Assembly (NCBI GenBank): GCA_950295325.1
Contig: OX485806.1
Location: forward strand, 52,759,169-52,823,168
From: Polytrichum commune
Taxonomy: Eukaryota; Streptophyta; Polytrichopsida; Polytrichales; Polytrichaceae
Reading direction: 5' to 3'
DNA length: 64,000 nucleotides
Position 1 is the first letter of the stretch; each line of letters begins with the position of its first letter. Both the position numbers and the translations under genes were made by a program. Below the pieces are notes generated by a model. It ran no database searches. It worked only from the letters and a program-made list of their open reading frames with translations, and was not told the DNA's origin. Below, piece by piece: positions 23,601-35,000 of the stretch.

Positions 23601-25955
23601 AATTCTAGTCGATTCCCAAACAATTTCAACATATGAATCTAGCTAGTCCACATATATACACATCCATATTACAACCCATTCAAGTCAAAATCTGGTCGAA
23701 ACAACCGCTACCAAGACCCTCTCGGATCCGAGAGGGTCGGCCTCTAGTGCATTCCAAAAGGATTTCAAGTTATCACCCTAGCTAGTCAAAATATATATAC
23801 AACCATATTAAAACCCATTCAAGTCAAAATCTGGTCCAAACAACCGCAACCAAAACCCTCTCGGAACCGAGAGGGTCAGATTCTAGTGGATTCCCAAAGA
23901 ATTTCAACATATGAATCTAACTAGTCCACATATATACACAGCCATATTACACCCCATTCAAGTCAAAATCTGGTCCAAGTAACCCCACCCAAGACTCTCT
24001 TGGATCCGAGAGGGTCGGACTCTAGTGCATTCCCAAAGAATTTCAACATATCACCCTAGATAGTCCACATATATACACATCCATATTACAACCCATTCAA
24101 GTCAAAATCTGGACCACACAACCGCAATCAAAACCCTCTCAGTTTTAGAGAGGGTCGAATTCTAGTGCATAGGCAAGTTATTTGAACATATCAACCAAGT
24201 TTGTCCACACATCTTCAACCTATTCACACATACATATTAGACAATATTCAAGTGAAAATCTAATCCTACTATGCTGAAGAAGGTAGTGGAGTACCTGTGC
24301 CCAAAAAGAAGCTTTGTGAAACCAATCATCGAGGACTTTCTCGCGAAGAGGAAGAGAAGAGGGAAAGCTGTTTTTGGTTTTAACATCGGCGGGGGAATTC
24401 CACCATCGAAGCCACCTAGCCTTAAAGGAAGCATCCACATGTGTAGTTGCCACCTTTTGGAGTTTCTCAATAGTCATATCCGAGACAAGGAAGGTGGAAA
24501 AATGACGGTCAATCTGCAAAATAGACTAGTGCAATGTAAGAAAATATACTTAAAGTACAAGTGGAAAAACACGAACGTGGAAGCAAATAAAAAGTGAAGA
24601 GGTGAAGAGAGTACCTCTTGGAAGAAGTCATCGCCGTTGTCCTTGCGGACGACGGAGATGAATTTTTCAAAGCTCCGAGATCGAATACTTTTGATCAATC
24701 TATCTTGCGCTTTTGTCATAGCCTCCCAAATCCCAGGAGCAGATCTAAGAGCCTCGGGAGTGGCCTCGCGGTATAATCGTGTAGCAGTATCCGCCGCATT
24801 GGATATCTCTCTCTAAAACAAACAGAGATGTGTGTAAAGATAAATGCATAGAACATGAGGATAGAAAAAAACAAGAGCGAAGAGTAAAATTACCTTGTAC
24901 AAGAACTTGACGAAGACGTCCAATGTGAGAGAATACCAAGTAGGATTCTTTTCCATCTTAGACTCGCAGATCTTGTAGTCATCAACAGAAATGAGGTCCT
25001 TGATATCCTCAAACTTCAATTTTCCAAATGTACGAATGCGAAGCAATTTGGTAGGGAGGTTGTCCTTAACATGATCGTGCTCTGTGGACCTAAAAAAAAA
25101 ACTAATGAGAATCAAGAAACAATGCAACATAAAACCAGGAAAAAAAATTGAACTTACCAATTGATGTCATTTATGGCATTTAAGAAGGCCGCGGTGGAAT
25201 TTCTTGGATCCACGACAATACAGTCAACAAAGATATGCCAATCGTTATCCAGCAAATGATGCTTATTAATGTGCCTCCACCAAGCCGACAAACGATGGTT
25301 ACCCTCCCACACGTAGAACATCTTACCAAAAAGGTAAGCAAGGTCAGGGTCATTTTGGAGCATGGCGTCGAATTCCTTGTTGGCCTTTTGCCATAATGAA
25401 CTCCAAGAATTGAGGATGTCATCGGAGACATGAAGTACCTCATTGAGGTTGTTGTAGGGAGAGACATACAAGGCTCGGTCACCCTCACGGTAACCCATGA
25501 CGAACTCATTTTCCAACCGAGCGACATCAACCTCGTTGATGGGACGAACAAGTGGAAGACAACGCAAGCAGGCATAGTGGGATAGAGAAACGCGACTTAA
25601 GAAGAGGTTTGATTCGAACCCGGTGAATCACAGCATTAGGGTCCTCTTTCTGTGATCTCCGAATCAAAAGCTCCGTCTCCTCTGGGTTGGACTCATGAAG
25701 AGGACGCAAAAAATCGGTTGCAACAGGTGCATCACTCTATAAGGGCAACTAGAAAAACATAAGGCAGTGGCCAAATTAACTGAAATACAAACAACCTTAG
25801 GCAATGTAAGGGGAACAAGGAAAAAAAGGGAACTCCAATGAATGAAACATCTATTGACAAAAGGGATGAAATAATGCCCCAATTCATACCACAGGAACCT
25901 CCAATGGAACACTATAGTCCTCCATTGAGGGCGCCTCCGAGAGAATGTGATCCAT
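20681..25955 (-). pseudogene. Gene B: 11-exon methylase-like transposon gene, broken
   Basis: Minus-strand exons are 25955-25851, 25736-25158, 25089-24894, 24812-24615, 24513-24295, 23103-22862, 22766-22110, 22023-21679, 21594-21336, 21215-21014 and 20909-20681, matching gene A exon for exon. Exon 2 holds a WWRHINKHH...DWHIFVDCIVVDPRN segment conserved in both copies and unknown to me. Exons 8-10 carry the methylase signatures: DLFFANVPQNL in the motif IV place, FVFAHAAD, WFGMNDLDF, CEKCPEFF, then MDW(stop)CGLG|GSVIACRS with a phase-1 intron in motif I, and RHIVVFKLD. Lesions: stop and lost donor in exon 1, a one-base insertion in exon 2 near 25580, TAA at 22653-22655, exon 8 acceptor AG changed to AT at 22024-22025, TAA at 21460-21462 and 21346-21348, TAA at 21106-21108 and TGA at 21076-21078. 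Intron 5 is swollen by a satellite block. Confidence 0.75.
23270..24170. repeat. 139-bp palindromic repeat block in intron 5 of gene B
   Basis: Seven units with palindrome starts near 23301, 23441, 23580, 23719, 23858, 23997 and 24136 fill an intron that is only 76 bp long in gene A. Each unit has CCCTCTCGG(A/T)(A/T)CCGAGAGGG followed by CATTCAAGTCAAAATCTGG. It is the same repeat as the main array to the right. Confidence 0.93.
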
Positions 25956-25989
25956 GGATTGTGATCCCTCCAAAAATTCACACATACAA

Positions 25990-28770
25990 GCTTTAGAACG
26001 TCAACTGAAGATCTGGTTCAAACATACTAAACCAATACCCTCTCGGAACCGAGAGACTCGAATTCTAATGCATTCCCAAACAATTTCAACATATGAACCT
26101 AGCTAGTCAACATATGTACACATCCATATTACAACCCATTCAAGTCAAAATCTGGTCCGAGCAACCCAACCCTACACCCTCTCAGTTCCGAGAGGGTCGG
26201 CCTCTATTGCATTCCAAAAGAAATTCAACAAATGAATCTAGCTAGTCCACATATATACACATCCATATTACAACCCATTCAAGTCAAAATCTGGTCCAAA
26301 CAATCCACCCAAGACCCTCTCAGATCCAAGAGGGTTGGACACTAGTGCATTCCAAAAGAATATCAAGTCATCACCGTAGCTAAGCAACATATATATCCAT
26401 CCATAGTACAACCCATTCAAGTCAAAATCTGGTCCAAGCAACCAAACCCAAGACCCTCTCCGATCCGAGAGGGTCGAACTCTAGTCCATTCCAAAAGAAT
26501 TTCAAGTTATCACCCTAGGTACTCAAAATATATACACATCCATATTACAACCCATTCAAGTCAAAATCTGGTCCAAGCAATCCAACCAAAGACCCTCTTG
26601 GATCCGAGAGGGCGGCCTTTAGTGCATTCCAAAGAATTTCAAAATATAAATCTAGGTACTCAACATATCAACACATCCATATTAAAACCCATTCAAGTCA
26701 AAATCTGGTCCAAGCAACCCAACCCAAGACCTTCTCCGATCCAAGAGGGTCGGCCTCTAGTGCATTCCAAAAGAATTTCAAGTTATCACCCTAGCTAGGC
26801 AACATATATATGCATCCATATTGCAAATCATTCAAGTCAAAATCTGGTCCAAGCAACCCAATCCAAGACCCTCTCGGATCCGAGAGGGTCAGCCTCTAGT
26901 GCATTCCAAAGAATTTCAATATATGAATCTAGGTACTCAACATATATATCCATCCATATTACAACCCATTCAAGTCAAAATCTGGTCCAAACAACCCAAC
27001 CCAAGATCCTCTTGGATCCGAGAGGGTCGAACTCTAGTCCATTCCAAAAGAATTTCAAGTTGTCACCCTAGCTACGTAACATGTATATCCATCCATATTA
27101 CAACCCATTCAAGTCAAAATATGGTCCAAGCAATCCAACCCAATGCCCTTTTGGATCCGAGAGGGTCAGCCTCTAGTTTATTCCCAAAGAACTTCAAGAT
27201 ATGAATCTGGGTACTCAACATATATACACATTCATATTACAATCCATTCAGGTCAAAATCAAGTCCAAGCCACCCAACCCAAGACCCTCTCGGATCCGAG
27301 AAGGTCGGACTCTAGTCCATTCCAAAAGAATTTCAAATTATCACCCTAGCTACGGAACACGTATATCCATCCATATTACAACCCATTCAAGTCAAAATCT
27401 GGTCCAAGCAATCCAACCCAAGGCCCTTTTGGATCCGATAGGGTCGGCCTCTAGTTTATTCCCAAAGAATTTCAAGATATGAATCTGGGTACTCAACATA
27501 TATACACATCCATATTACAATCCATTCAGGTCAAAATCTGGTCCAAGCAACCAACCCCAAGACCCTCTCGGTTCCGAGAAGGTCGGACTGTAGTGGATTC
27601 CCAAAGAATTTCAACATATGAATCTAGCTCGTCCACATATATACACATCCATATAACAACCCATTCAAGTCAAAATCTGGTCCAAGCAATCCAACCCAAG
27701 GCCTTTTTGGATCCGATAGGGTCGGCCTCTAGTTTATTCCCAAAGAATTTCAAGATAGGAATCTAGGCACTCAACATATATACACATCCATATTACAACC
27801 ATTCAAGTCAAAACTGGTCCAAGCAATCCAACCCAAGACCCTCTCGGATCCGAGAGGGTCGGACTCTAGTCCATTCCAAAAGAATTTCAAGTTATCACCC
27901 TAGGTACGCAACATATATATCCATCCATATTACAACCCATTCAAGTTAAAATCTGGTCCAAGCAATCCAACCCAAGACCCTCTCGGATCCGAGAGGGTCG
28001 AACTTTAGTGCATACCCGTAGGATTTGTACATATGAATCTAGGCACTCAACATATATACACATCCTTATTACAACCCATTCAAGTCAAAATCTGGTCCAA
28101 GCAATCCAACCCAAGACCCTCTCGGATCCGAGAGGGTCGGACTCTCGTCCATTCCAAAAGAATTCCAACTTATCACTCTAGCTAAGCAACATATAAACAC
28201 ATCCATATTACAACCCATTCAAGTCAAAATCTGGTCCAAGCAATCCAACCCAATGCCCTCTTGGATCCGAGAGGGTCAGCCTCTAGTGCATTCCAAACGA
28301 ATTTCAAGTTATCACCCTAGCTACGCAACATGTATATCCATTCATATTACAACCCATTCAAATCAAAATCTGGTCCATGCAACCCAACACAAGACCCTCT
28401 CGGATCTGAGAGGGTCGGCCTCTAGTGCATTCCAAAAGAATTTCAAGTTATCACCCTAGGTACTCATCATATATACACATCCATAGTACAACCCATTCAA
28501 GTCAAAATCTGGTCCAAGCAATATAACCCAAGAACCGTTCGGATCCGAGAGGGTCAGCCTCTAGTGCATTCCAAAAGAATGTCAATTTATCACCCTAGGT
28601 AGTCAACATATATACACATCCATATTACAACCCATTCAAGTCAAAAACTGGTCCAAGAATCCAACCCAAGATCCTCTCGGTCCCGAGAGTGTCGGACTCT
28701 AGTGCATTCCTAAAGAATTTCAACATATGAATGTAGCTAGTCCATATACATACGCATATACAATACACCT
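25990..28770. repeat. Main 139-bp palindromic tandem array of element B
   Basis: About 20 units of 139 bp (palindrome positions 27841, 27980 and 28119 give the period exactly). Every unit centres on CTCTCGGATCCGAGAG or the GGAACC/GGTTCC variants; the best units are a perfect 24-bp palindrome, for example at 27836-27859. The array starts about 30 bases upstream of the gene B start codon and ends before the leader of the transposase, so it forms the intergenic space between two divergent genes. Open frames with repeated IREG and SQNLVQ words are array shadows. Confidence 0.95.
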
Positions 28771-29151
28771 CCTTCAAGTCAAAACCCACCGATGCGCAAG
28801 TTTCTTGTTTTTGAAATTTCGACCCATATCTTGCTTGCCCTATTGTTTGCAAGTTCTCTTCCATATTTAGAGATTTGAATTTCCATTATCTTATTCCCAT
28901 AAACGTAATTCTTTAAGTGCCCCTTGTGCATATAACCTCTACGACAAACTTATTGTAATAATTGAATTCTCTCTTCTATTCTCTCTTCTATTTTCTTCTA
29001 TAGACCCGCTCTAATTTGAATTGTTCCTGTGCTCGCTCTCTGCCATAGATGGTATTTGTGAACCAATGTCCTTCGCTTCTTCGTCTATCGAAAGCAGATT
29101 CAACCCTCCTTTGTCCACTGCACACGTATTCTGCAAGTTTGTAGGGGTCCC
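28771..29151 (+). other. Transposase leader of element B, left of the Gypsy insertion
   Basis: This noncoding stretch aligns with 47780-48150 of the element A copy (shared words such as CTTCCATATTTAGAGA and CTTGTGCATATAACCTC). It lies between the array and the transposase start and continues at 40302 beyond the Gypsy element. Confidence 0.7.
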
Positions 29152-31121
29152 TGTGAGCCCAAAAGGGTGCCCACATTTAGTCTTAGACCCTTGAAACGTT
29201 AGTTGATGCACTTTGAAGTAGCATGTTACTTCACAAAAATATAAAAAGAGTGAAATGTTAGTCTTAGAAGTACCATGTTGTAAGAGGCTAGGATGTGAGT
29301 TGTTATTGTGTTTTTACCTTCGGAAGGATTTGAGTGAATGAGGATAGGTAAGGAGAACTTGGATTGAGTAGTTAGTGAGTAGGCTAGTACAAATGGATGG
29401 AGACAACCAAAGTGACTCAAGAGGCAAGTGCATTCGAATTGGGATGAATGGAGGATCACATGGAGCGCACAAGTGGACCACCTCATCATGGCCACTTAAT
29501 GGGGAAGGCCCAAGGAAGAATGCAAGGTGGAGGATAAGCAAATTCTCAAAGCACCAATCAAATCACGAGTTAAGCATCGTGGTTTGAATTAAGTGGTGAG
29601 CGACGATTTGGGAAAGTAAGGGGAGAAAGTTATGGCGGCGGAAAGCGAAGGAGGCTAAGTTTGGGTTGAAGCATCCCAAGTTTGGTAAAGTGTGGTAGGT
29701 AGAAAGCCAAGGCTAGTTAAATGTTCGAATTAGGATCCTTGTTGATCATTTGAGGGAGGAAGGCTTAGAAGATAGGATTGGCGCCTACTAAGTAGGAGGA
29801 AATCTCAAGGGCTTATCGTGAGCCTTGAGGGTGCTCACCCCCTCAAGCTTACTATATAATCCCTCATTCTTCCCTCACTCATCCTCTCTTTCCTTTGTGC
29901 TCCAAGGCACCCCACGAGTTATAAGTGTGGGTGTGGGAAGCCATATTGGAGCACATGTGTGTGCTTAGTTTTTAGTTTGAGAGCCAAGGCTTGTTAGCCT
30001 TGAAGAGGGCTTGACCTCTTGGTAGAATTAGTGTTGACGTGAAGGATTTTAAAGTTAATTCATGATTCCAATTTGTGGTACTTAAAGTTCATGTTTTGAA
30101 TACACGTGGTTGCAAGTTCCATGTTTAAGAGTTGAGCACTTGATGTTGTGATGAGTGCAAAAATATACTTGTGTGGATTAGTTAGTCTTAGTGAAGTTAG
30201 GAAATTCTCTCTCCCCCTCTCCTCTCTAGGATTTTAGGATTTTAGGATTAGAGAAGAATTGTGTGATTAGAAAGGGGTTGTTAGTAGAATTAGGAAAATT
30301 AGGTAGGAAGATTAGTTAAGGGCTTGAATAATTAGTGAGGTAGTTGGGGATTACAACTACAAAGTCGTGGGTTCATGAAGGAGCTGGGTTTATGAAGGAG
30401 CTGGGTTTGTTTAGTTAGAAAGTAAAGAGCTGGGTTTATGAAGGAGCTGGGTTTGTTTAGTTAGAAAGTAAAGAGCTGGGTTTATGAAGGAGCTGGGTTT
30501 GTTTAGTTAGAAAGTAAAGAGCTGGGTTTATGAAGGACCTGAGTTTGTTTAGTTAGAAGCTAAGGAGCTGGGTTCATGAAGGAGCTGGGTTCATGAAGGA
30601 GCTGGGTTTATGAAGGAGCTGGGTTTATGAAGGAGCTAGGTTTATGTAATTAGAAAGTAAAGAGATGGGTTCATGAAGGAGCTTAGTAGATAGCCTACCT
30701 AATTAGCTCATAGACAAGTAGTTAGTTACATTATGCTAGTTAGTGTTATGGTGGCTTTCACAAGTAAATGTATTTGAGATTGACTATAGAGAATAGTGTT
30801 TTTTTTAACACTTGCATCCTCTCTTTAAAAATAAACCACGTGCACAGATTAATGGAGAATGTGGAGCACTCTCGCGATGGCAAGACAAAGGAAGCAAAGA
30901 CCAAAGGTGCGAGGGAGAGATTGACATAAGTCACATAAGTATTTCTTAATACTTAAAGGCTTATGTACGGTATGGAGACACCAATTAAATCCAAGACCAC
31001 TTGAAGGGTGAACCTTGCACTATGGACTCATCCAAGTCCAAATCCAATACCGCGGAGGAATGTGAGCCCAAACCCACTACTCGGACTACGGACGCTTAAG
31101 GGTGGGGGGTTTGGCCTCACA
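29152..31121 (+). repeat. 5' LTR of the Gypsy element
   Basis: Begins TGTGAGCCC and ends GCCTCACA, with perfect 6-base inverted ends. It carries a minisatellite at about 30369-30655. A TATATAATCC box near 29850 is a plausible promoter element. Open frames within it on the minus strand are shared by both LTRs and have no known domains. Confidence 0.97.
30369..30655 (+). repeat. Minisatellite in the LTR (GGAGCTGGGTTTATGAA units)
   Basis: A 46-bp unit (GGAGCTGGGTTTGTTTAGTT, then AGAAAGTAAAGAGCTGGG...) repeats three times, followed by shorter 17-bp units of GGAGCTGGGTTCATGAA type. The identical block is in the 3' LTR at 39549-39835. Confidence 0.9.
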
Positions 31122-31125
31122 TAAT

Positions 31126-31143
31126 TGGTGCGTCCGCCGAGAG
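31126..31143 (+). promoter_or_regulatory. Putative primer-binding site of the Gypsy element
   Basis: Four bases after the 5' LTR, TGGTGCGTCCGCCGAGAG begins with the TGG expected as complement of a tRNA CCA end. I cannot say which tRNA matches. A 0.9-kb leader without a recognisable gene follows up to 32031. Confidence 0.6.
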
Positions 31144-32031
31144 CGAAGCGGAAGGTAGTTACAAGACTTGGAGGCGACTAGGAGACTTGGAGGCAACTAG
31201 GAAAAATTGGAGACACAAACTTGAGAGAAGGGAAGGAGCACCCGAAACTCGGTAAGTATTCTCTCTTTGGGTTACATTTGAATTCATTGTATTTCAACTA
31301 TTCCTTGGAATGAATTGCATTGTCAATTACGCAAATTCATTTTTGAGGAAGGAGCGCGGCGAAGGTACGTCCTCAACCTTTTTGGGGATTTGCTAAGAAC
31401 TTAAAAGGAACCTATAACCGAATAGCTCATTAAAACATTAGAGGGTAAATTCACTTTAGGACATTGAACTTTGACACTCACCTCGGGGTGAGTCTCAAAG
31501 TTTTGGGAGTTGTCATTTCATGTTCTAGATTAAATTAATATTTCACAAAGTTTATGGTGTTGTTACATTGAGTCACGATTGAGGGGAGTGCTAACTCACA
31601 GGGGGATGCGATTGCTCAAGGTATGTTTATTTCTTCAAAGTGAACTCATTAACTAATTAAGGAATGCATTTTGTACTCGTGATTGTTGTTATCCGTTGTA
31701 GAGGGTAATTCCCGAATTGTGGATGGTGTGAGAAGTTGAAGGGTGAAGCCTCGACTTTTAACATAATCTACTCGAAAGGTCACCCCCTCACAATCGGTAT
31801 TGTGGTGAGTGTTAATTTGCGGGAAGGTGCGGAGGTGATGCTCCGACTTAACCAAAAAATTAACATGAACATGCCTATCTCCTATTGGGATTCTTTCACC
31901 TAAGTGGGCTTGCAGGTTCTTTTCCTCACCTCCTAAAAAAAATTATAACCACACCAAGACAAGTGAAAATATTAAGAGGGGAATTGCTAGGATTATGTGT
32001 GGTCAAGTGAGGGTCGATCGATTCTTATGGA

Positions 32032-35000
32032 ATGCAAGGTAGGACTCGCTCACAAAAACCAAGTTTGATAGTAGGACTAGAGAAATCTACTCGAAAGAGG
32101 CGGTCCTCTAAAATCAGTGATAGATTAGAACAAGATAATGTTAGAATAGAGAGTTGTTTGAACGTCGAACCTAGGACTAGGTCAATTCTAGACACCTTAG
32201 AACTTGGAGCTCAACTTGAAGAGGAGATCACTCCCTCCAAATTGAGTGGTGAAACTTCTTCGGAAAATTACACACTTAGAGAAGAATTCCCGGTAGAAGT
32301 TGATAGGGGATTGTTGAATAGTTCACCGGTCACCATGGCCGAGGAACGGGGGATGGATCCACCACCCATACCCCCAATTCCGCCCATACCTCCTATACCT
32401 CCAATAGACCCATTGGTTAGGCCAAGAGGCCTACCAATTGTGGTTCCACAAAATTTAGCGGCGATGGATATGCCATCTCATCTCCCTAAATTTTATGGGA
32501 CCAAGGATGAGGACCCCTCTCGGCACATGGAACGGTATATCGAACGGTTGGCTAGCTTCCTCATAACCGACCCGGGTTATTGGTTAGTGTGGTTTCCTAC
32601 CACTCTAGAGGGGGAAGCCTATGAATGGTATCGGGATCATGCCGAGGGACATTTTAGGGGATGGGAACAATTACAAAGGGAGTTTCTTAACGAATTTAGG
32701 CCGGAAGTGGGTCAAAGTACCGCATTAAGGGCATTGTCGTCATTGAAGCAAGGAAGGGAGGAAGAAATTTCGGCTTACATTAGGAGGTTTGATTTAGTGT
32801 GCACTAGATTTGTGGGTACCATGCTCAACGACGACACGCTAAAGCAATTTTTCATTCAAGGGTTTTTTAAGTCCGGAACTATTAGGGGTGTTCTAGAAAG
32901 GAATCCCTTGACCTTGGCGGATGCCAAGCGTGCGGCTAGAGATATTGAAAACTTGGATAAAGATCACGAAAGGCTATGGAGAAGGGAGGATGAATTGATC
33001 CCACAATTCATCCCCATACGCCCTAGGGTGGTAGCGGTAGAACCCGCTAAGTATGAGAACCAAATTCCATATGCCATTGTGGACACCGGTCCCCGACCTT
33101 TAGCGGTTAGGGAACCGGCACCTCTTTTGGCACTACCGGCCCCTAGAACGGATCCACACTTGGAGGAGGTTGAGAGAAGACTAGGTGCTAGCCAACTAGG
33201 ATTCCAAGAGGCTATGATAAAACAAATGCAAAGCCTCACGGATCAAATGTCATTAATGATCCGGAGTCAACAACCGGGGCCTCCACCCCCGGTTGAGTCG
33301 GGTAGGCATTCTTCCGGATTATGGTGTGTCCAATGTGGCCAACCGGGCCACACGCGTCAATTTTGTAGAAGTGGACAAAACCGTGACCAAAGAGGAAACG
33401 GTAACCCACCTCAACAAAATCAACGAGGTCAAGCGCCACCTCACTATGGAAATGGAAGCAATAGAGGACCACAACCTAGAGGGCAAGGTGGCCAAAATTT
33501 AGAGAAGAAGGAATTTCATCCCTTTTGTGGAAGGTGGCACGCTCAAGGACAATGTTGGTCCGAAGGTCAAGAGTTTAATTGTAGCAATTGTGGAGGAAGT
33601 CATCCCTCGGATACGTGTCGCCAACCGGACAAAATAATTAATGTCCCTTACCCGGTGGCTAATCCACAACAACAAGCAAGGGATAATATGCGAGGTGCTA
33701 GGCCACAAGGAGTACCGGCCAATGAACTTAGGCCACCTAACTTATACTATGACCATAGTAATGCTAGGCAAACTTTTCATCCACCGGCGGGCTTGCAAAC
33801 TACAACCGGTTACATTCCAATACAAAATAGACAAGGAGTTCCACCTAATGGTAGTAACGGGAGACAAGCGCCTCCAACGGATCCGGGACCATCTAACTCC
33901 CAAGATGTTAGGTTCATGGATGGAGTGTTGGAGGCCACATGTGATGACATGCTTCCTCTCCCAACGAGAATTGGAGAGGAGCAAAGTCAATGGCCTCCTC
34001 ACACCAATGCTATTACATATGAGTTAGTGAAGGGTAAGGGTGTGGTTGAAGAAGCACCTGCACTAGCGGTAACTACTAGGGCTAGGAGAGGGGATGCCCC
34101 GTTGGAGGTAGGAATAGGAGAGCAAGGAAATTACTCTTCGGATGAAGAGATTAATCTCTCCGAGTTGGATAGGGTAGCTAGAAGAGCTACTAAGGATGTG
34201 GAGAGGGAAAATATAATTTTACAAGATAGGGAGAGGACTAATGCGGTACATGACTTGGATAATAGCGATGTGGGTGAATGGGAAGGACCGGGGGTTCCCG
34301 TAGACGAATTCGACGTAGTGGGTAATTCTAAGGTGGAAAGATCTACCGGGTACGACTTGTGGGCGGACCTTAGTACACTCAAGGCGGATATTACTTTCGG
34401 CCAACTATTGGAAATTTCACCCACGGCAAGGAAAACATTAAAGGAGGGAATGCCGGTACACAAGAGGATGAGGAAGGTGAAAGCTAAAATAGCCGCTAGG
34501 ATCCAATCACAAGGTGGAAGAGACGTGAAAGCTATAGAAATAGAAGTTGTTATAGTAGATAAGGTGGTTCCTAATGTGCTAGTCGACGGAGGGAGTAGTC
34601 TAAATATACTACCGGAGGATACTATGAAAAAATTGGGACTTGGACTCACGGGGCCTTCACCTTTGGTCATAAATATGGCAAATCAAAGTTCGACTACGCC
34701 TTTGGGGATGATCAAGGATTGTAGAATGACTACGGGAGGTGAGGAGTACTTGGTCACCTTCCATGTCATTAAAATGCACTCCAACAAGGACACCTTCCCC
34801 ATTTTGCTAGGTAGGCCTTGGTTGCGGATGGCGAATGCTATGGTCAATTGGGGTGGACCTAAACCATCCATCACTTATGGTCCGGAGGGTAATAGGGTCA
34901 TAGTGTCCATTGGTTCATTAGAAGGATGGATGAAGAAGGAGATGTATTTGCCATTGGAGAAGGAAATTGATGACTTAAACGAGAATGAGATTGGCAAGGC

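Noticed and set aside
26598-28460. Open frames with repeated SIRIREGRxLVHSKRIS-like words
   Set aside because: They are shadows of the 139-bp palindromic array and do not continue through the units in one frame.
25990-28770. CRISPR-like array of regularly spaced palindromes
   Set aside because: Spacers are homologous to each other, unit length is 139 bp and the context is a plant nuclear transposon; this is satellite DNA.
29226-29541. Minus-strand frames of 75-89 codons, nearly identical at 38406-38721
   Set aside because: They are in the two LTRs of the Gypsy element, have no domain, and identity is explained by LTR origin.
34131-34670. 179-codon minus-strand frame inside gag-pol
   Set aside because: It is antisense to the intact gag-pol frame and is a codon-usage shadow.
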